From assembly GCF_009223885.1 (NCBI RefSeq), contig NZ_CP045144.1:186001-250000 (forward strand): 64,000 nucleotides of DNA, given 5' to 3'. Under the pieces are notes generated by a model. It did not search any database. It was not told the origin of the DNA and saw nothing but the letters and a program-made list of their open reading frames with translations. This document shows positions 32,602 to 41,541 of the stretch, piece by piece. The stretch comes from Ancylobacter sp. TS-1 (GTDB lineage: Bacteria; Pseudomonadota; Alphaproteobacteria; Rhizobiales; Xanthobacteraceae). The position numbers were made by a program, and so were the translations under genes. Position 1 is the first letter of the stretch; each line of letters starts with the position of its first letter.

Positions 32602-34598
32602 GACAGGCCCAGCCTCCGCTTGAGGCGCAGCGCGGCGGCGGAGATCAGCCGGTCCGCCACCATGGCGATGAAGGCGACGCAGAGCCCCGCCACCACGCCG
32701 CGCCCGACATCGGCCTTGGCCAGCGCCGAATAGACCTCCTGGCCAAGGTCGCGCGTGCCGACCAGCGCGGTGATGACCAGCATGGACAGCGCCAGCATGA
32801 TGGTCTGGTTCACGCCCAGCAGCATGTCGGGCAGGGCCAGCGGCAGCTTGATGCGGGTGAGCAGTTGCGTGCGCGTGCAGCCATTGGCGATGCCGGCCTC
32901 GACCAGAGGCGCCGGCACGCCGCGCAGCCCGTGCGCGGTGTAGCGGATCGCCGGGGCGATGGCGTAGAGCACGATGGCGATCATCGCGGTGAAGTCGCCG
33001 ACCCGGAACAGCATGACGATGGGGATGAGGTAGACGAAGGAGGGCAGCGTCTGGAGGGTGTCGATGACCACCTCGACCACCCGCCACAGGCGCGGGCTCG
33101 CCGCCGAGGCAATGCCGATCGGCACGCCGAGCGCCACCGCGACGAGCACCGACACGCCGCACAGATAGAGCGTCAGCGCCGCGTAGTCCCACAGGCCGAC
33201 AAAGACGATGAACAGCACGCCCGCCAGCGCCCCGAGAGCGAGGCGCGGCCCGCCAGCGCGCCAGCCGGCCAGCATGGCGACGAAGGCTACCCATGGCCAG
33301 GGCAGCGCCAGCATGAACCGCTTCACCGGCACGAGGAGGTTCAGCAGCACCGCGTTCTTGAAGGCGTCGAGCGTGTCGAAGAAGGTGATGTTGATCCAGC
33401 GCACCCACTCGTCCCACCAGGAGGCGGTGGAGAGCTGGAGCGAAGACGGGAATTGCGCCAGCGGCGGCGACAGCCATGCGGCGAGCCAGAGCGCGGCGCC
33501 GATGGCGAGCACCGGGACCCAGTAGCGGCGCGGGTCGCGCGCGCCATGGTGGCGGCCGCGTTCGCTCTGGCGCGCCATCGCCTGCGCCAGCCGGTCGAGC
33601 AGGATGGCGAGCACGGTGATGGCGAGCCCGGCCTCGATGCCGGCGCCGATGGCGAGCCGGCGCAGCGCCGCCAGCACGTCGTAGCCGAGCCCGCCGGCGC
33701 CGATCATCGAGGCGATGATGACCATGTTGAGGGTGAGCAGGATCACCTGATTGACGCCGAGCATCAAAGCGGGCTTCGCCGTCGGCACCAGCACCTTCCA
33801 GGTGAACTGGCGCCGCGTGCAGCCGCTCATGCGGGCGAGCGCCACCACCTCCTCCGGTACGGCGCGGAAGGCGGCGGCGGCGATGCGCACCATGGGAGGC
33901 AGCGCATAGAGGATGGTGGCGATCATCGCCGAGACCGGGCCGAAGCCGAACAGCACCAGGATCGGCACCAGATAGGCGAAGATTGGCACTGTCTGGGCAA
34001 GGTCGAGCAGCGGGGTGATCGCCTTCTCCACGCGCGGCGAGCGGTGGCAGGCGATGCCGACCATGAGCCCGCCGGCGACCGCCAGCGGCGCCGCCACGAT
34101 CACTGAGGCCAGAGTGACCATCGCGCTCGCCCACTGGCCGAAGACGAGGAGATAGCCGAGGCCCGCGCCCATCAGCACGGCGAGCCGCCAGCCGCCCACC
34201 CGCGCGGCGATGGCCATGGCGAGGAACATCACCGCGAACCACGGCAGCGGCGGGAACCACTGCACCGTCTGCGAGCCCTGCCCGGTGGTGACGCCGGCGA
34301 CCAGCACCACGCGGGCGAGCGCCAGCGGCCAATCGAGCAGCCAGGCGATGCCCCGGGTGAGATCGATGAAGGCGACCGGGCCGAGCGCGGCGTCGTCCAC
34401 CAGCCATTTCACGAAGGCGGAGACCTGCGCGGCAAGCGGCAGCTTCCACCCCGCCGGCAGCTTCCACACCCAGCCCGGCAGTGCCGAGGCCGGCAGCAGG
34501 ACGAGAAGCGCCGTGACCGCCGCCACCGCCGGCCACAGCAGCGCCGACAGGCGCAGCCGCGCCAGAGGCGGGGCGGCCTCAAAGGCGGGCGCGCTCAT
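32598..34598 (-). CDS. Glycine betaine/proline-type ABC transporter permease with two fused permease domains
   Basis: A 666-residue permease in which two ProW-type domains are joined in one chain. Each half has the EAA-loop that docks to the ATPase: PEEVVALARMSGCTRRQFTW in the first and PLVEAGIANGCTRTQLLTRI in the second, followed in both by the LGVNQ span (LMLGVNQVILL and MLLGVNQTIML). Standard ProW has one domain and dimerises; here the dimer is covalent. About twelve membrane spans. The gene overlaps both neighbours by four bases, so ATPase, permease and kinase are coupled. Confidence 0.93.
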   Translation of the reverse strand: MSAPAFEAAPPLARLRLSALLWPAVAAVTALLVLLPASALPGWVWKLPAGWKLPLAAQVSAFVKWLVDDAALGPVAFIDLTRGIAWLLDWPLALARVVLVAGVTTGQGSQTVQWFPPLPWFAVMFLAMAIAARVGGWRLAVLMGAGLGYLLVFGQWASAMVTLASVIVAAPLAVAGGLMVGIACHRSPRVEKAITPLLDLAQTVPIFAYLVPILVLFGFGPVSAMIATILYALPPMVRIAAAAFRAVPEEVVALARMSGCTRRQFTWKVLVPTAKPALMLGVNQVILLTLNMVIIASMIGAGGLGYDVLAALRRLAIGAGIEAGLAITVLAILLDRLAQAMARQSERGRHHGARDPRRYWVPVLAIGAALWLAAWLSPPLAQFPSSLQLSTASWWDEWVRWINITFFDTLDAFKNAVLLNLLVPVKRFMLALPWPWVAFVAMLAGWRAGGPRLALGALAGVLFIVFVGLWDYAALTLYLCGVSVLVAVALGVPIGIASAASPRLWRVVEVVIDTLQTLPSFVYLIPIVMLFRVGDFTAMIAIVLYAIAPAIRYTAHGLRGVPAPLVEAGIANGCTRTQLLTRIKLPLALPDMLLGVNQTIMLALSMLVITALVGTRDLGQEVYSALAKADVGRGVVAGLCVAFIAMVADRLISAAALRLKRRLGLS

Positions 34599-35644
34599 GG
34601 CGCGGGCTCCGCCGGGCCGGCGAGATCGCGCCCCACCAGAACGTCCATCATGGCGCGGCGGTCGATGACGCCGAGAACGCGCCCGTCCTCCACCACGGCG
34701 AAGGGCCTGTCGGAGGCCTCGACCTGCTGGGCGAAGCCGGCAATGGGCGCGGAGGCCGGCACCATGCCGGCGATGCCGGCCTCGTGCGGCCGGGCCGGGC
34801 GGGCGATGGAGCGGGCGGTGAGGATCTTGGCGCGCGGCGCGTCGCGGGTGAAGGCGCGCACATAATCGCTGGCCGGCGACAGGATGAGCTGTTCCGCCGT
34901 GCCGACCTGCACGAGGCGGCCGTCCTTCATGATGGCGATGCGGTCGGCGAGGCGCACCGCCTCGTCGAAATCATGGGTGATGAAGACGATGGTCTTGTTG
35001 AGGATGGATTGCAGCCGCTTGAACTCGTCCTGCATCTCGCGCCGGATCATCGGGTCGAGTGCCGAGAACGGCTCGTCGAGGAACCACAGTTCCGGGTCGG
35101 CGGCGAGCGAGCGGGCGATGCCGACGCGCTGCTGCTGGCCGCCGGAGAGTTCGCGCGGGAAATGCGCCTCGCGGCCCTTGAGGCCGACCAGATCGATCAT
35201 CTCGCGGGCCCGCGCCTCGCGCTTCGCCTTCGGCACGCCCTGCACGTCGAGCGGGAAGGCGACATTGCCGAGCACGGTAAGGTGCGGCAGCAGCGCGAAG
35301 TGCTGGAACACCATGCCCATCTTGTGGCGGCGGAGCTGGATCAGCTCGCGCTCGGGCAGGGCGAACAGGTCGCGGCCCTCGAACAGCACCTCGCCGCCGG
35401 TCGGCTCGATCAGCCCGGCGAGGCAGCGCACCAGCGTGGACTTGCCGGAGCCGGACAGGCCCATGATGACGAAGGTCTCGCCGCTGGCGATCTCCAGATT
35501 GACGTCGAACACGGCCGGGACCACACCCGCAGCCGCCATTTCCGCCGGGCCGGCGCGCCCGTCGAGGAAGCGCGCGGCGCCGTGTCCGTAGAGCTTCGAG
35601 ACGTGGCGGCAGGCAAGGACGACGTCGTTCGACGACGAAGGCAC
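34595..35644 (-). CDS. Quaternary-amine ABC transporter ATP-binding protein (ProV/ChoV type)
   Basis: A 349-residue ATPase: Walker A GLSGSGKST (about residues 63-71), Q-loop GMVFQHFALLPH, signature LSGGQQQRVGIARSLA, Walker B ELWFLDEPFSALD, and the H-loop IVFITHDFDEA. A C-terminal CBS-like extension (residues about 280-345, ending VIDRRAMMDVLVG) is typical of the quaternary-amine uptake ATPases and may sense ionic strength. The start is GTG with GGAG seven bases before. Energises the fused permease encoded next. Confidence 0.95.
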   Translation of the reverse strand: MPSSSNDVVLACRHVSKLYGHGAARFLDGRAGPAEMAAAGVVPAVFDVNLEIASGETFVIMGLSGSGKSTLVRCLAGLIEPTGGEVLFEGRDLFALPERELIQLRRHKMGMVFQHFALLPHLTVLGNVAFPLDVQGVPKAKREARAREMIDLVGLKGREAHFPRELSGGQQQRVGIARSLAADPELWFLDEPFSALDPMIRREMQDEFKRLQSILNKTIVFITHDFDEAVRLADRIAIMKDGRLVQVGTAEQLILSPASDYVRAFTRDAPRAKILTARSIARPARPHEAGIAGMVPASAPIAGFAQQVEASDRPFAVVEDGRVLGVIDRRAMMDVLVGRDLAGPAEPAP

Positions 35645-35672
35645 GGGGCTGCTCCGTGATTGACGCGGGAGG

Positions 35673-35702
35673 CGACGGCCGGCACCGGGGCGCCGGCCGT
35701 CG
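35673..35702 (-). terminator. Intercistronic hairpin between proX-like and proV-like genes
   Basis: CGACGGCCGGC and GCCGGCCGTCG are perfectly complementary over 11 bp with an 8-base loop. No T run follows, so it probably stabilises the binding-protein mRNA or attenuates read-through. Confidence 0.55.
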
Positions 35703-35736
35703 GGCGCAGGAGCGCGCGCGGCAGAGTAGCCAGCCC

Positions 35737-36705
35737 CTACTTGGGCAGCCAGCCCTTCCAGCGGGCCTCGTTCTTGGCCATCCAGTCGTCGACCACCGCC
35801 TCGACCTTCTCACCGTCGAGGTCGACGCGGGCGACGAGGGCGCCCATCTCGTTATTGTCGATCTTGACGTCCTTGATGGTGCCGTAGGCGCCCGGCCACT
35901 TGTCCTTCAGCCCCGCCCAGGCGGCCTTCCAGATCGGGCCGCGCGGCTTGCCGCAATCGTGGGTGGCTTCCTTGTTGATGCCCCAGGCCGGGTCGGTGTA
36001 GCAGGCCGGCTCATAGCGCGGAAACGCCACGAACTCGCCCTTGTACTTGATCGGCGCCCAGTGCGGCGCATAGATCCACAGCACGATCGGCGCCTTGCGG
36101 TCATAGGCGCTCTGCAGTTCGGCGAACAGCGCCGCGTCGGTGCCGGCGTGGACGACTTCGAAGTCGAGATCGAGCGCCTTCACGCGCTCCTCGTCGAAGC
36201 CGCCCCAGGTGACGGGACCGCCGAGATAGCGGCCCTTGGGCGCGGTCTCGGGGGTGGAGAAGGCGCTCGCGCACTTCTTGAGCGCTTCCCAGTCCGGCAG
36301 GCCGGGGCACTTCTCCTTCATGTAGTCGGGGAACCACCATTCCTCGATGGCCATCATCCCGGTCTCGCCGAGATTCTCGACCTTGCCGGATTTCACGCCC
36401 TCGTCGAGCGCCTCCTGGCCGGTGGTGGCCCAGATTTCGGGGGCGAGATGAAGGTCGCCGGTCTTCAGGCCGGCGAACTGGGCGAGGTAGTCGGCCTGCA
36501 CGTAGTCGACATTGTAGCCGGCCTTCTTGAGCACCTCGCCGATGATGCGGGCGCTGAGAAGCTGGCCGGTCCAGTCGTGCTGGGTGATCTTGATCGGGTC
36601 GTTGGATTCCACCTTGGCCTCGGCGGCGCCGGCTGCGAGGCCGAGGGCGACAAGGCTGGTCACGGCGAGGCGGGCGAGATATCGGCGTCGGAGAAGAGGG
36701 ACCAT
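35737..36705 (-). CDS. Glycine betaine-type ABC transporter substrate-binding protein (ProX/OpuAC family)
   Basis: A 322-residue periplasmic binding protein of the OpuAC family. A signal peptide (residues 1-30, RRRYLARLAVTSLVALGLAA) is followed by IKITQHDWTGQLLSARIIGE, the first lobe; aromatic residues for a cation-pi cage are plausible in IEEWWFPDY, IYAPHWAPIKY and the repeated Trp at the C-terminus. Ligand is a quaternary amine such as glycine betaine, choline, carnitine or proline betaine; which one cannot be decided. First gene of the operon, divergent from the DeoR gene. Confidence 0.9.
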   Translation of the reverse strand: MVPLLRRRYLARLAVTSLVALGLAAGAAEAKVESNDPIKITQHDWTGQLLSARIIGEVLKKAGYNVDYVQADYLAQFAGLKTGDLHLAPEIWATTGQEALDEGVKSGKVENLGETGMMAIEEWWFPDYMKEKCPGLPDWEALKKCASAFSTPETAPKGRYLGGPVTWGGFDEERVKALDLDFEVVHAGTDAALFAELQSAYDRKAPIVLWIYAPHWAPIKYKGEFVAFPRYEPACYTDPAWGINKEATHDCGKPRGPIWKAAWAGLKDKWPGAYGTIKDVKIDNNEMGALVARVDLDGEKVEAVVDDWMAKNEARWKGWLPK

Positions 36706-36786
36706 GAGGGGAAACTCCCGGGCTGGAAGGTGCGGCCAGTTTCTTGGCGACGGCCGTGCACTTTGCAGGATCGGTGCCATTCCAAC

Positions 36787-36822
36787 GAAAATCAACACGA
36801 TAACCGCAAATTTGTTGATTTC
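36787..36822. promoter_or_regulatory. Putative DeoR operator between betaine operon and deoR
   Basis: GAAAATCAACA (36787-36797) and TGTTGATTTC (36813-36822) form an inverted repeat with one extra A in the left arm, 15 bases apart, in the only AT-rich part of this divergent region. It is a candidate site for the adjacent DeoR-type regulator. Confidence 0.5.
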
Positions 36823-36863
36823 AGTCTCGCGGCCCCACAACATGCCCACATCGGAGGCAATGA

Positions 36864-37643
36864 ATGAACGTTCCGCACCCAACGCGCTGGCAGGCGGCGA
36901 TCATCGAGGCGGTGCGCGAGGACGGGTTCAGCCGGATCAGCGCTCTCGCCGAGAAGCTCGGCGTTTCCGACGAGACGGTGCGCCGGCACGTGCGCGCGCT
37001 GGTGGATGGCGGCGTGCTGACGCGCGCCCATGGCGGCGTGGCGTGGGCCGGGCCGGGGGCGGAGGCGCCCTTCGACCGCCGCATGCGCGTGAACGCGGCC
37101 GCCAAGCGGGCGCTGGGCGCGGCCGTGGCGGCACGGGTGCGTGACGGGCAGGTTCTGCTGATCGATACCGGCTCGACCACCGCCTATGTCGCCGAGGCGC
37201 TGACCGCGCGGCGCGGGCTGACCGTCGTGACCAATTCGCTGGAGATCGCCCGTCATCTGGTCGGGCGCGAGGGCAATCGGGTCTATATGGCCGGCGGCGA
37301 GCTGCGCGCCGATCTCGCGGCGGCGGTGGGGCCGGAGGCGCTGGCCTTTATCCGGCAGTTCCGCGCCGACCTTGCCATCCTGTCCATCGCCGGGGTGGAC
37401 GAGGCGGGGGCCTTCATGGATTTCGATCTCGACGAGGCGCGCATCGCCCGCGCCATGATCGAGGCGGCGAGCCGGACGCTCATCGTCGCCGACCATTCCA
37501 AGTTCGGGCGCCGCGCCGCCGTCGGCATCTGCGCCCCAACCGCCATCGACGTGCTGGTGACGGACCGCGAACCCGAGCCCGGCGACCGCGCCTGGATCAC
37601 CGGGGCCGGCATCGAGCTGGTGGTGGCGGCCCCGCCCGGCTGA
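36864..37643 (+). CDS. DeoR-family transcriptional regulator
   Basis: A 259-residue DeoR/GlpR-type regulator: N-terminal winged helix (SRISALAEKLGVSDETVRRH, about residues 22-41) and a C-terminal sugar-phosphate-isomerase-like sensor domain with the characteristic LLIDTGSTTAYVAEAL loop and KFGRRAAVGIC near the end. DeoR proteins usually respond to phosphorylated sugars or polyols. Here the neighbouring operon encodes two small-molecule kinases, so the inducer may be a phosphorylated amino alcohol; this is inference. GGAGG lies before the ATG. Confidence 0.9.
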   Translation: MNVPHPTRWQAAIIEAVREDGFSRISALAEKLGVSDETVRRHVRALVDGGVLTRAHGGVAWAGPGAEAPFDRRMRVNAAAKRALGAAVAARVRDGQVLLIDTGSTTAYVAEALTARRGLTVVTNSLEIARHLVGREGNRVYMAGGELRADLAAAVGPEALAFIRQFRADLAILSIAGVDEAGAFMDFDLDEARIARAMIEAASRTLIVADHSKFGRRAAVGICAPTAIDVLVTDREPEPGDRAWITGAGIELVVAAPPG

Positions 37644-37652
37644 GCCGCCGGC

Positions 37653-38429
37653 TCAGAACACGAAGTCGACCGAGGTCAGCAGCCAGCAGCCCAGTCCCCA
37701 TTCGATGCGGTTGCCGCCGGCGTCGGTGTTGATCGAGCTGGTGCGGAACACCGGCGTCCCCGGCGTGAGCTGGAGCAGGCGGGCCTCGTCGGCGGTGGCG
37801 AACCCGCCGCTGATGCGGGTCTCCAGCCGCCGGTACTTCTGGATGCCGTGGGCGATGAACACATCCGTCACCGATTGCCGGCGCGCATAGACGGTCTCGA
37901 AGTCCGGCAGCAGCCCGGCCGGGAAGACCTTGGTGCTGATGTGGATCGGCTGGCCGTCGGCGGCGCGCACGCGGTGCAGCCGGATCACCGGCGCGCCGAG
38001 CGGAAGGCGCAGCTGCTCGGCGGCGGCGGCATCGGCGAACTCGGCCTCCAGCACCGTCGTGCGGGTGGTGACGGTCTTGCCGTCGGCGCGCAGGCTCTCG
38101 GCGAAACGGCTGCCGTCGCGCACCACCAGCGCCGAGGGCAGGGCGCGCACGAAGACGCCGACGCCCTTGCGCGAGGTGAGGTGGCCCTCCTGCTGGAGCT
38201 GCTGGAGGGCGCGGCGCAGGGTGATGCGGGTGACGCCGAGCTTCTCGGCGAGGTGGACCTCGCCCGGAAGCTGGCTGCCCGGCTGCAACCAGCCGCTGTC
38301 GATCAGAGCGAGGATGTAGTCGTAGATCTGCTGCCAGATCGGCGTATCGCTGCGCGGGCGAAACACCAGCCCGTCGAAGCCGCTGACACTGCCCTGCCGA
38401 CTGGGCTGGGACCGCACGCTCCTGTTCAC
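37653..38429 (-). CDS. phnF: GntR-family regulator, HutC/UTRA subfamily (PhnF-like)
   Basis: A 258-residue regulator with an N-terminal winged helix (LPGEVHLAEKLGVTRITLRR, about residues 53-72) and a C-terminal UTRA effector domain of chorismate-lyase fold (VIRLHRVRAADGQPIHIST ... VFRTSSINTDAGGNRIEWG). It follows phnM with a 4-bp gap and therefore plays the part of PhnF, the repressor of phosphonate genes. GTG at 38429 was chosen because GGAGTGAGGAC lies just ahead of it. Twin CTGTCTATACAG palindromes between phnM and phnD are the probable operators. Confidence 0.85.
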   Translation of the reverse strand: MNRSVRSQPSRQGSVSGFDGLVFRPRSDTPIWQQIYDYILALIDSGWLQPGSQLPGEVHLAEKLGVTRITLRRALQQLQQEGHLTSRKGVGVFVRALPSALVVRDGSRFAESLRADGKTVTTRTTVLEAEFADAAAAEQLRLPLGAPVIRLHRVRAADGQPIHISTKVFPAGLLPDFETVYARRQSVTDVFIAHGIQKYRRLETRISGGFATADEARLLQLTPGTPVFRTSSINTDAGGNRIEWGLGCWLLTSVDFVF

Positions 38430-38433
38430 GTCC

Positions 38434-39642
38434 TCACTCCGCCGCGCTCGCCAGCGCCGGGACGGCCCGGCCTTCGAGCGCCGAACCTTCAAGCGCCCGT
38501 CGAGCATAGACGATTCGTCCCGCCACCATGGTCGCCACCACTTCCGGGTGCGCCATGTCCGAGGCGTCGACGAGGAGGAGGTCGGCGCGCTGGCCGGGAG
38601 CGAGCGTGCCGCGGTCGGCGAGGCGGGCGACGCGGGCGGGGTTGCGCGAGACCAGCGGCCAGTGCGCGGCCAGCGCCTCCGTGTCGCCGCCGGCCAGCTT
38701 GAAGGCGGCATAGAGCGGGGAGGGGTAGTGGTAGTCGCTGGTGAGCACGGTGCAGCGGCCCTCGCGCACCGCCTGCGTGGCGTCGAGCGCGCCGTTATGG
38801 CTGCCGCCGCGCACGACGTTCGGCGCGCCGAGGATGACGTCCTCGCCGGCGGCGCGGGCGGCCTCGGCGGTCTCCTGCGTCATCGGGAACTCCGAGGCGA
38901 CGGCGCCGAGCGCGCGGAAGGTCTCCCGCTCCTGCGGCGAGCACTCGTCATGTGCGAGCAGCACATTGCCGTTGTCCCGCGCCGCTTGCGCCAGCGCGGC
39001 GATGGCGGCGGGCACGTCTTCGCGCCGGCTCCACACCCGGTCGAGCAGCGCCATGTAGTCGTCGCGGCTGATGCCGGCGCGCTCGGCCATCTGGCCGATC
39101 TTGCGGGCGATGGTGCCTTTCAGCACCGAGCCGGTGGTGTGGTCGTTGAGGGCGAGGATGGGCGCGGGCGTGAGCTTCAGCCAGTTCGCGACCTCGTTGG
39201 CCTCGTCGAGCGCGAAGGTCTCCCAGCGCAGGTGCAGGCGGGTGTCGCAGGCGAGCCCGTCGCGCAGGTCGAGCAGGGTCGCGACGAAGGCCCGCGCCGC
39301 CGCCGCCGAGCGCAGGCCCGGCTCCCAGGAGACGGTGACGCCGTGAAAGGCGGTGGTGATGCCGTTGGCGACGAGCTGGCGGTCGGTGTCGCGCAGCGCC
39401 AGCGCGGTGTCGAAGCGCACGCCGGGGCGCGGCATGATGTGGCGCTCGAAGGCGTCGCCGTGGACGTCCACGATTCCGGGCAGCACCAGCAGCCCCGAGG
39501 CGTCGATCCGGCGCGGCGCGGCGCCGCCCGTCCCCTCGCCGGCGAGGTGCGCGCCGGCCACCGGGAGCGGGGCCTCGCTCCAGCGCCCGTCGACCAGCGC
39601 CCGTCCATTCTCGATCTGCCAAGTGATCGTCTGCGAAGTCAT
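38434..39642 (-). CDS. phnM: PhnM: alpha-D-ribose 1-methylphosphonate 5-triphosphate diphosphatase-like amidohydrolase
   Basis: A 402-residue metal-dependent hydrolase of the amidohydrolase superfamily, PhnM group, which removes pyrophosphate from ribose-1-phosphonate 5-triphosphate in the C-P lyase pathway. Motifs: DVHGDAFERHIMPRPGV (metal HxxD-like site plus the PhnM-specific PRPGV), NDHTTGSVL, LAHDECSPQE and LTSDYHYPSPLYAA, with a C-terminal composite domain segment LAPGQRADLLLVD. ATG at 39642 was preferred over a GTG nine codons upstream. It is divergent from phnDCE and upstream of the PhnF-like gene. Confidence 0.92.
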   Translation of the reverse strand: MTSQTITWQIENGRALVDGRWSEAPLPVAGAHLAGEGTGGAAPRRIDASGLLVLPGIVDVHGDAFERHIMPRPGVRFDTALALRDTDRQLVANGITTAFHGVTVSWEPGLRSAAAARAFVATLLDLRDGLACDTRLHLRWETFALDEANEVANWLKLTPAPILALNDHTTGSVLKGTIARKIGQMAERAGISRDDYMALLDRVWSRREDVPAAIAALAQAARDNGNVLLAHDECSPQERETFRALGAVASEFPMTQETAEAARAAGEDVILGAPNVVRGGSHNGALDATQAVREGRCTVLTSDYHYPSPLYAAFKLAGGDTEALAAHWPLVSRNPARVARLADRGTLAPGQRADLLLVDASDMAHPEVVATMVAGRIVYARRALEGSALEGRAVPALASAAE

Positions 39643-39691
39643 CGCCTTCACCCGCTGTCCTGCCGTCACAGTGTCACGAACTCGTCATCCG

Positions 39692-39735
39692 CTGTCTATA
39701 CAGATAATCAGGCATCAGGCTTCCTGTCTATACAG
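39692..39735. promoter_or_regulatory. Twin PhnF-type operators between phnM and phnD
   Basis: CTGTCTATACAG occurs twice, at 39692-39703 and 39724-39735, spaced 32 bp start to start (about three helical turns). The reverse complement, CTGTATAGACAG, resembles known PhnF/HutC-type sites with a TATAGAC core. The position allows control of both divergent transcripts. Confidence 0.7.
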
Positions 39736-39748
39736 CAAAGGACAGAAA

Positions 39749-40606
39749 ATGTTTCGCACGCTTGTTCCCGCCCTTGCCCTCACGCTGGTGACGGCCTTCT
39801 CCGCGGTGGCCGAACCTGTCCGCTTCGCGGTGACGGACATCGAGGGGCTCGAAGCCCTTCAGCAGGAGTTCGGCGGCTTCCAGAAGGAGCTGGAGAAGCT
39901 CACCGGGCTCGACATCGAGCTGATCCCGGTCAGCTCCCGCACCGCCGCCGTCGAGGCGATGAATTCGGGCCATGTCGAGCTGGTGCTCACCGGCCCGGCC
40001 GAATACGTCGTCATGAAGCAGCTCAGCGATCCGCGCATCGTGGTCGCGTGGCAGCGTCCCGACTATTTCGCGCAGGTGGCCGTGCTGGCCAACGGCCCGA
40101 TCCGCTCCGTCGAGGACCTGAAGGGCAAGAAGGTCTCCTTCGGCTCGGTCGGCTCGACCTCGCAGCATCTCGGCCCGGCGCAGGTCCTCGCCGATTTCGG
40201 CATCATGTACGGCAAGGACTATGAGGGCGTCATCATCTCCCGCAACGTCGCGGCGGAAGCGCTCATCCGTGGCGACATCGCCGCCATCGGCCTGAACTAC
40301 GGCCACCTCAACTCGATCCGCAAGGCGTTCCCCAACGCCGCCTTCGCGGTCGTCGCCCGTGGCCGCGACCTGCCCAACGACATCCTCGTCGCCCGCAAGG
40401 ACATTCCCGAGGACGTGTTCGTGAAGATCCGCGACGCCTTCCTCAAGCACGGCAACGAGCTCATGAGCGCGGTGCTGAAGGGCGAGGACAACCAGAAGTT
40501 CAAGGGCGGCATCTTCATCACCGACATCAAGGACAGCGACTACGACTATGTCCGCTCGATGTACCGCACCATCGGCATCGAGAGCTTCACCAGCTTCGTC
40601 GAGTGA
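39749..40606 (+). CDS. phnD: Phosphonate ABC transporter substrate-binding protein
   Basis: A 285-residue periplasmic protein of the PhnD/PhnS family. A signal peptide (residues 1-21, ending AVAEP) is followed by RFAVTDIEGLEALQQEFGGF, VELVLTGPAEYVVMKQ, and the ligand-loop block KVSFGSVGSTSQHLGP, where Ser/Thr residues bind phosphonate oxygens. AAGGAC precedes the ATG. It binds alkylphosphonates, phosphite or a relative; specificity cannot be read. A stable hairpin lies between it and phnC. Confidence 0.93.
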   Translation: MFRTLVPALALTLVTAFSAVAEPVRFAVTDIEGLEALQQEFGGFQKELEKLTGLDIELIPVSSRTAAVEAMNSGHVELVLTGPAEYVVMKQLSDPRIVVAWQRPDYFAQVAVLANGPIRSVEDLKGKKVSFGSVGSTSQHLGPAQVLADFGIMYGKDYEGVIISRNVAAEALIRGDIAAIGLNYGHLNSIRKAFPNAAFAVVARGRDLPNDILVARKDIPEDVFVKIRDAFLKHGNELMSAVLKGEDNQKFKGGIFITDIKDSDYDYVRSMYRTIGIESFTSFVE

Positions 40607-40619
40607 GCCTGTGACCTGA

Positions 40620-40650
40620 GCGCCGGGCGGGGGTTGCCTCCGCCCGGCGC
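40620..40650 (+). terminator. Intercistronic hairpin between phnD and phnC
   Basis: GCGCCGGGCGG and CCGCCCGGCGC pair over 11 bp, followed by CGCTTCGTTTTC. It is a likely attenuator that lets binding-protein mRNA exceed that of phnCE. Confidence 0.6.
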
Positions 40651-40701
40651 CGCTTCGTTTTCGACCGCCCCACGCTTCGCACCGCCATCAGGGAGACCGA
40701 C

Positions 40702-41541
40702 ATGCAGCCGGCCGGCATGCCGCAGGTGATCCGCACACGCGGGCTCTCCAAGACCTATCCCAACGGGCAGGCGGTGTTCGCCGGCGTCGATCTCGACATC
40801 CGCGCCGACCAGCGCGTGGCGCTGATCGGCTCCAACGGGGCCGGCAAGTCGACCCTGCTGAAATGCCTGATCGGCCTGCTGCCCTCGACCGGCGGCGAGA
40901 TCATGACGCTCGGCGAGAGCTTCTCCACCGCGCCGAGTCCGGCCCAGCTCCAGCGGCTGCGGCGCCAGATCGGCTTCGTGTTCCAGAACCACGGGCTGGT
41001 CGGGCGCCAGTCGGTGCTGACCAATGTGGTGCAGGGCAAGCTCGGCCTGCCGGGCAGCTGGCGTGCCTGGCACCATGCGCTGGCCCAGCGCGAATGGCGC
41101 GAGGAGGCGATGCAGGCGCTGGCCGAGGTGCGCCTCGCCGACCGCGCCGGCGCCCGCGCCGACCAGCTTTCCGGCGGGCAGGCGCAGCGCGTCGCCATCG
41201 CCCGCGCGCTGATCCGCCGGCCCCGGCTGATGATCGCCGACGAGCCGGCCGCCAGCCTCGACCCGGCGGTGGGCCGCGACATCATGCGGATATTCTCCGA
41301 CCTCGCCCGCGAGCACGGCATCACGCTGGTCTACACGACCCACGACATGAAACATGCGCTCGACTATTCCGACCGCGTGATCGCGCTCAAGGCCGGGCAG
41401 GTTCATTTCGATCTGCCGACGGACGAGGTGAGGGCGGCCGACATGGACGACGTGTTCACGCACGGCGCCTTCGCCGGGGACGACCCGGCCGACGCGGCGC
41501 CGGCGCGGGAAGAGCGCGCGGGAGGGCTGCTCCATGCGTAG
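40702..41541 (+). CDS. phnC: Phosphonate ABC transporter ATP-binding protein
   Basis: A 279-residue ATPase with Walker [10 protein letters not shown] (about residues 38-46), Q-loop [13 protein letters not shown], signature [15 protein letters not shown], Walker [12 protein letters not shown] and H-loop YTTHDMKHA. It belongs to the PhnC group and powers phosphonate uptake. GGGAG precedes the ATG at six bases. Its last eight bases overlap the start of phnE. Confidence 0.94.
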   Translation: MQPAGMPQVIRTRGLSKTYPNGQAVFAGVDLDIRADQRVALIGSNGAGKSTLLKCLIGLLPSTGGEIMTLGESFSTAPSPAQLQRLRRQIGFVFQNHGLVGRQSVLTNVVQGKLGLPGSWRAWHHALAQREWREEAMQALAEVRLADRAGARADQLSGGQAQRVAIARALIRRPRLMIADEPAASLDPAVGRDIMRIFSDLAREHGITLVYTTHDMKHALDYSDRVIALKAGQVHFDLPTDEVRAADMDDVFTHGAFAGDDPADAAPAREERAGGLLHA

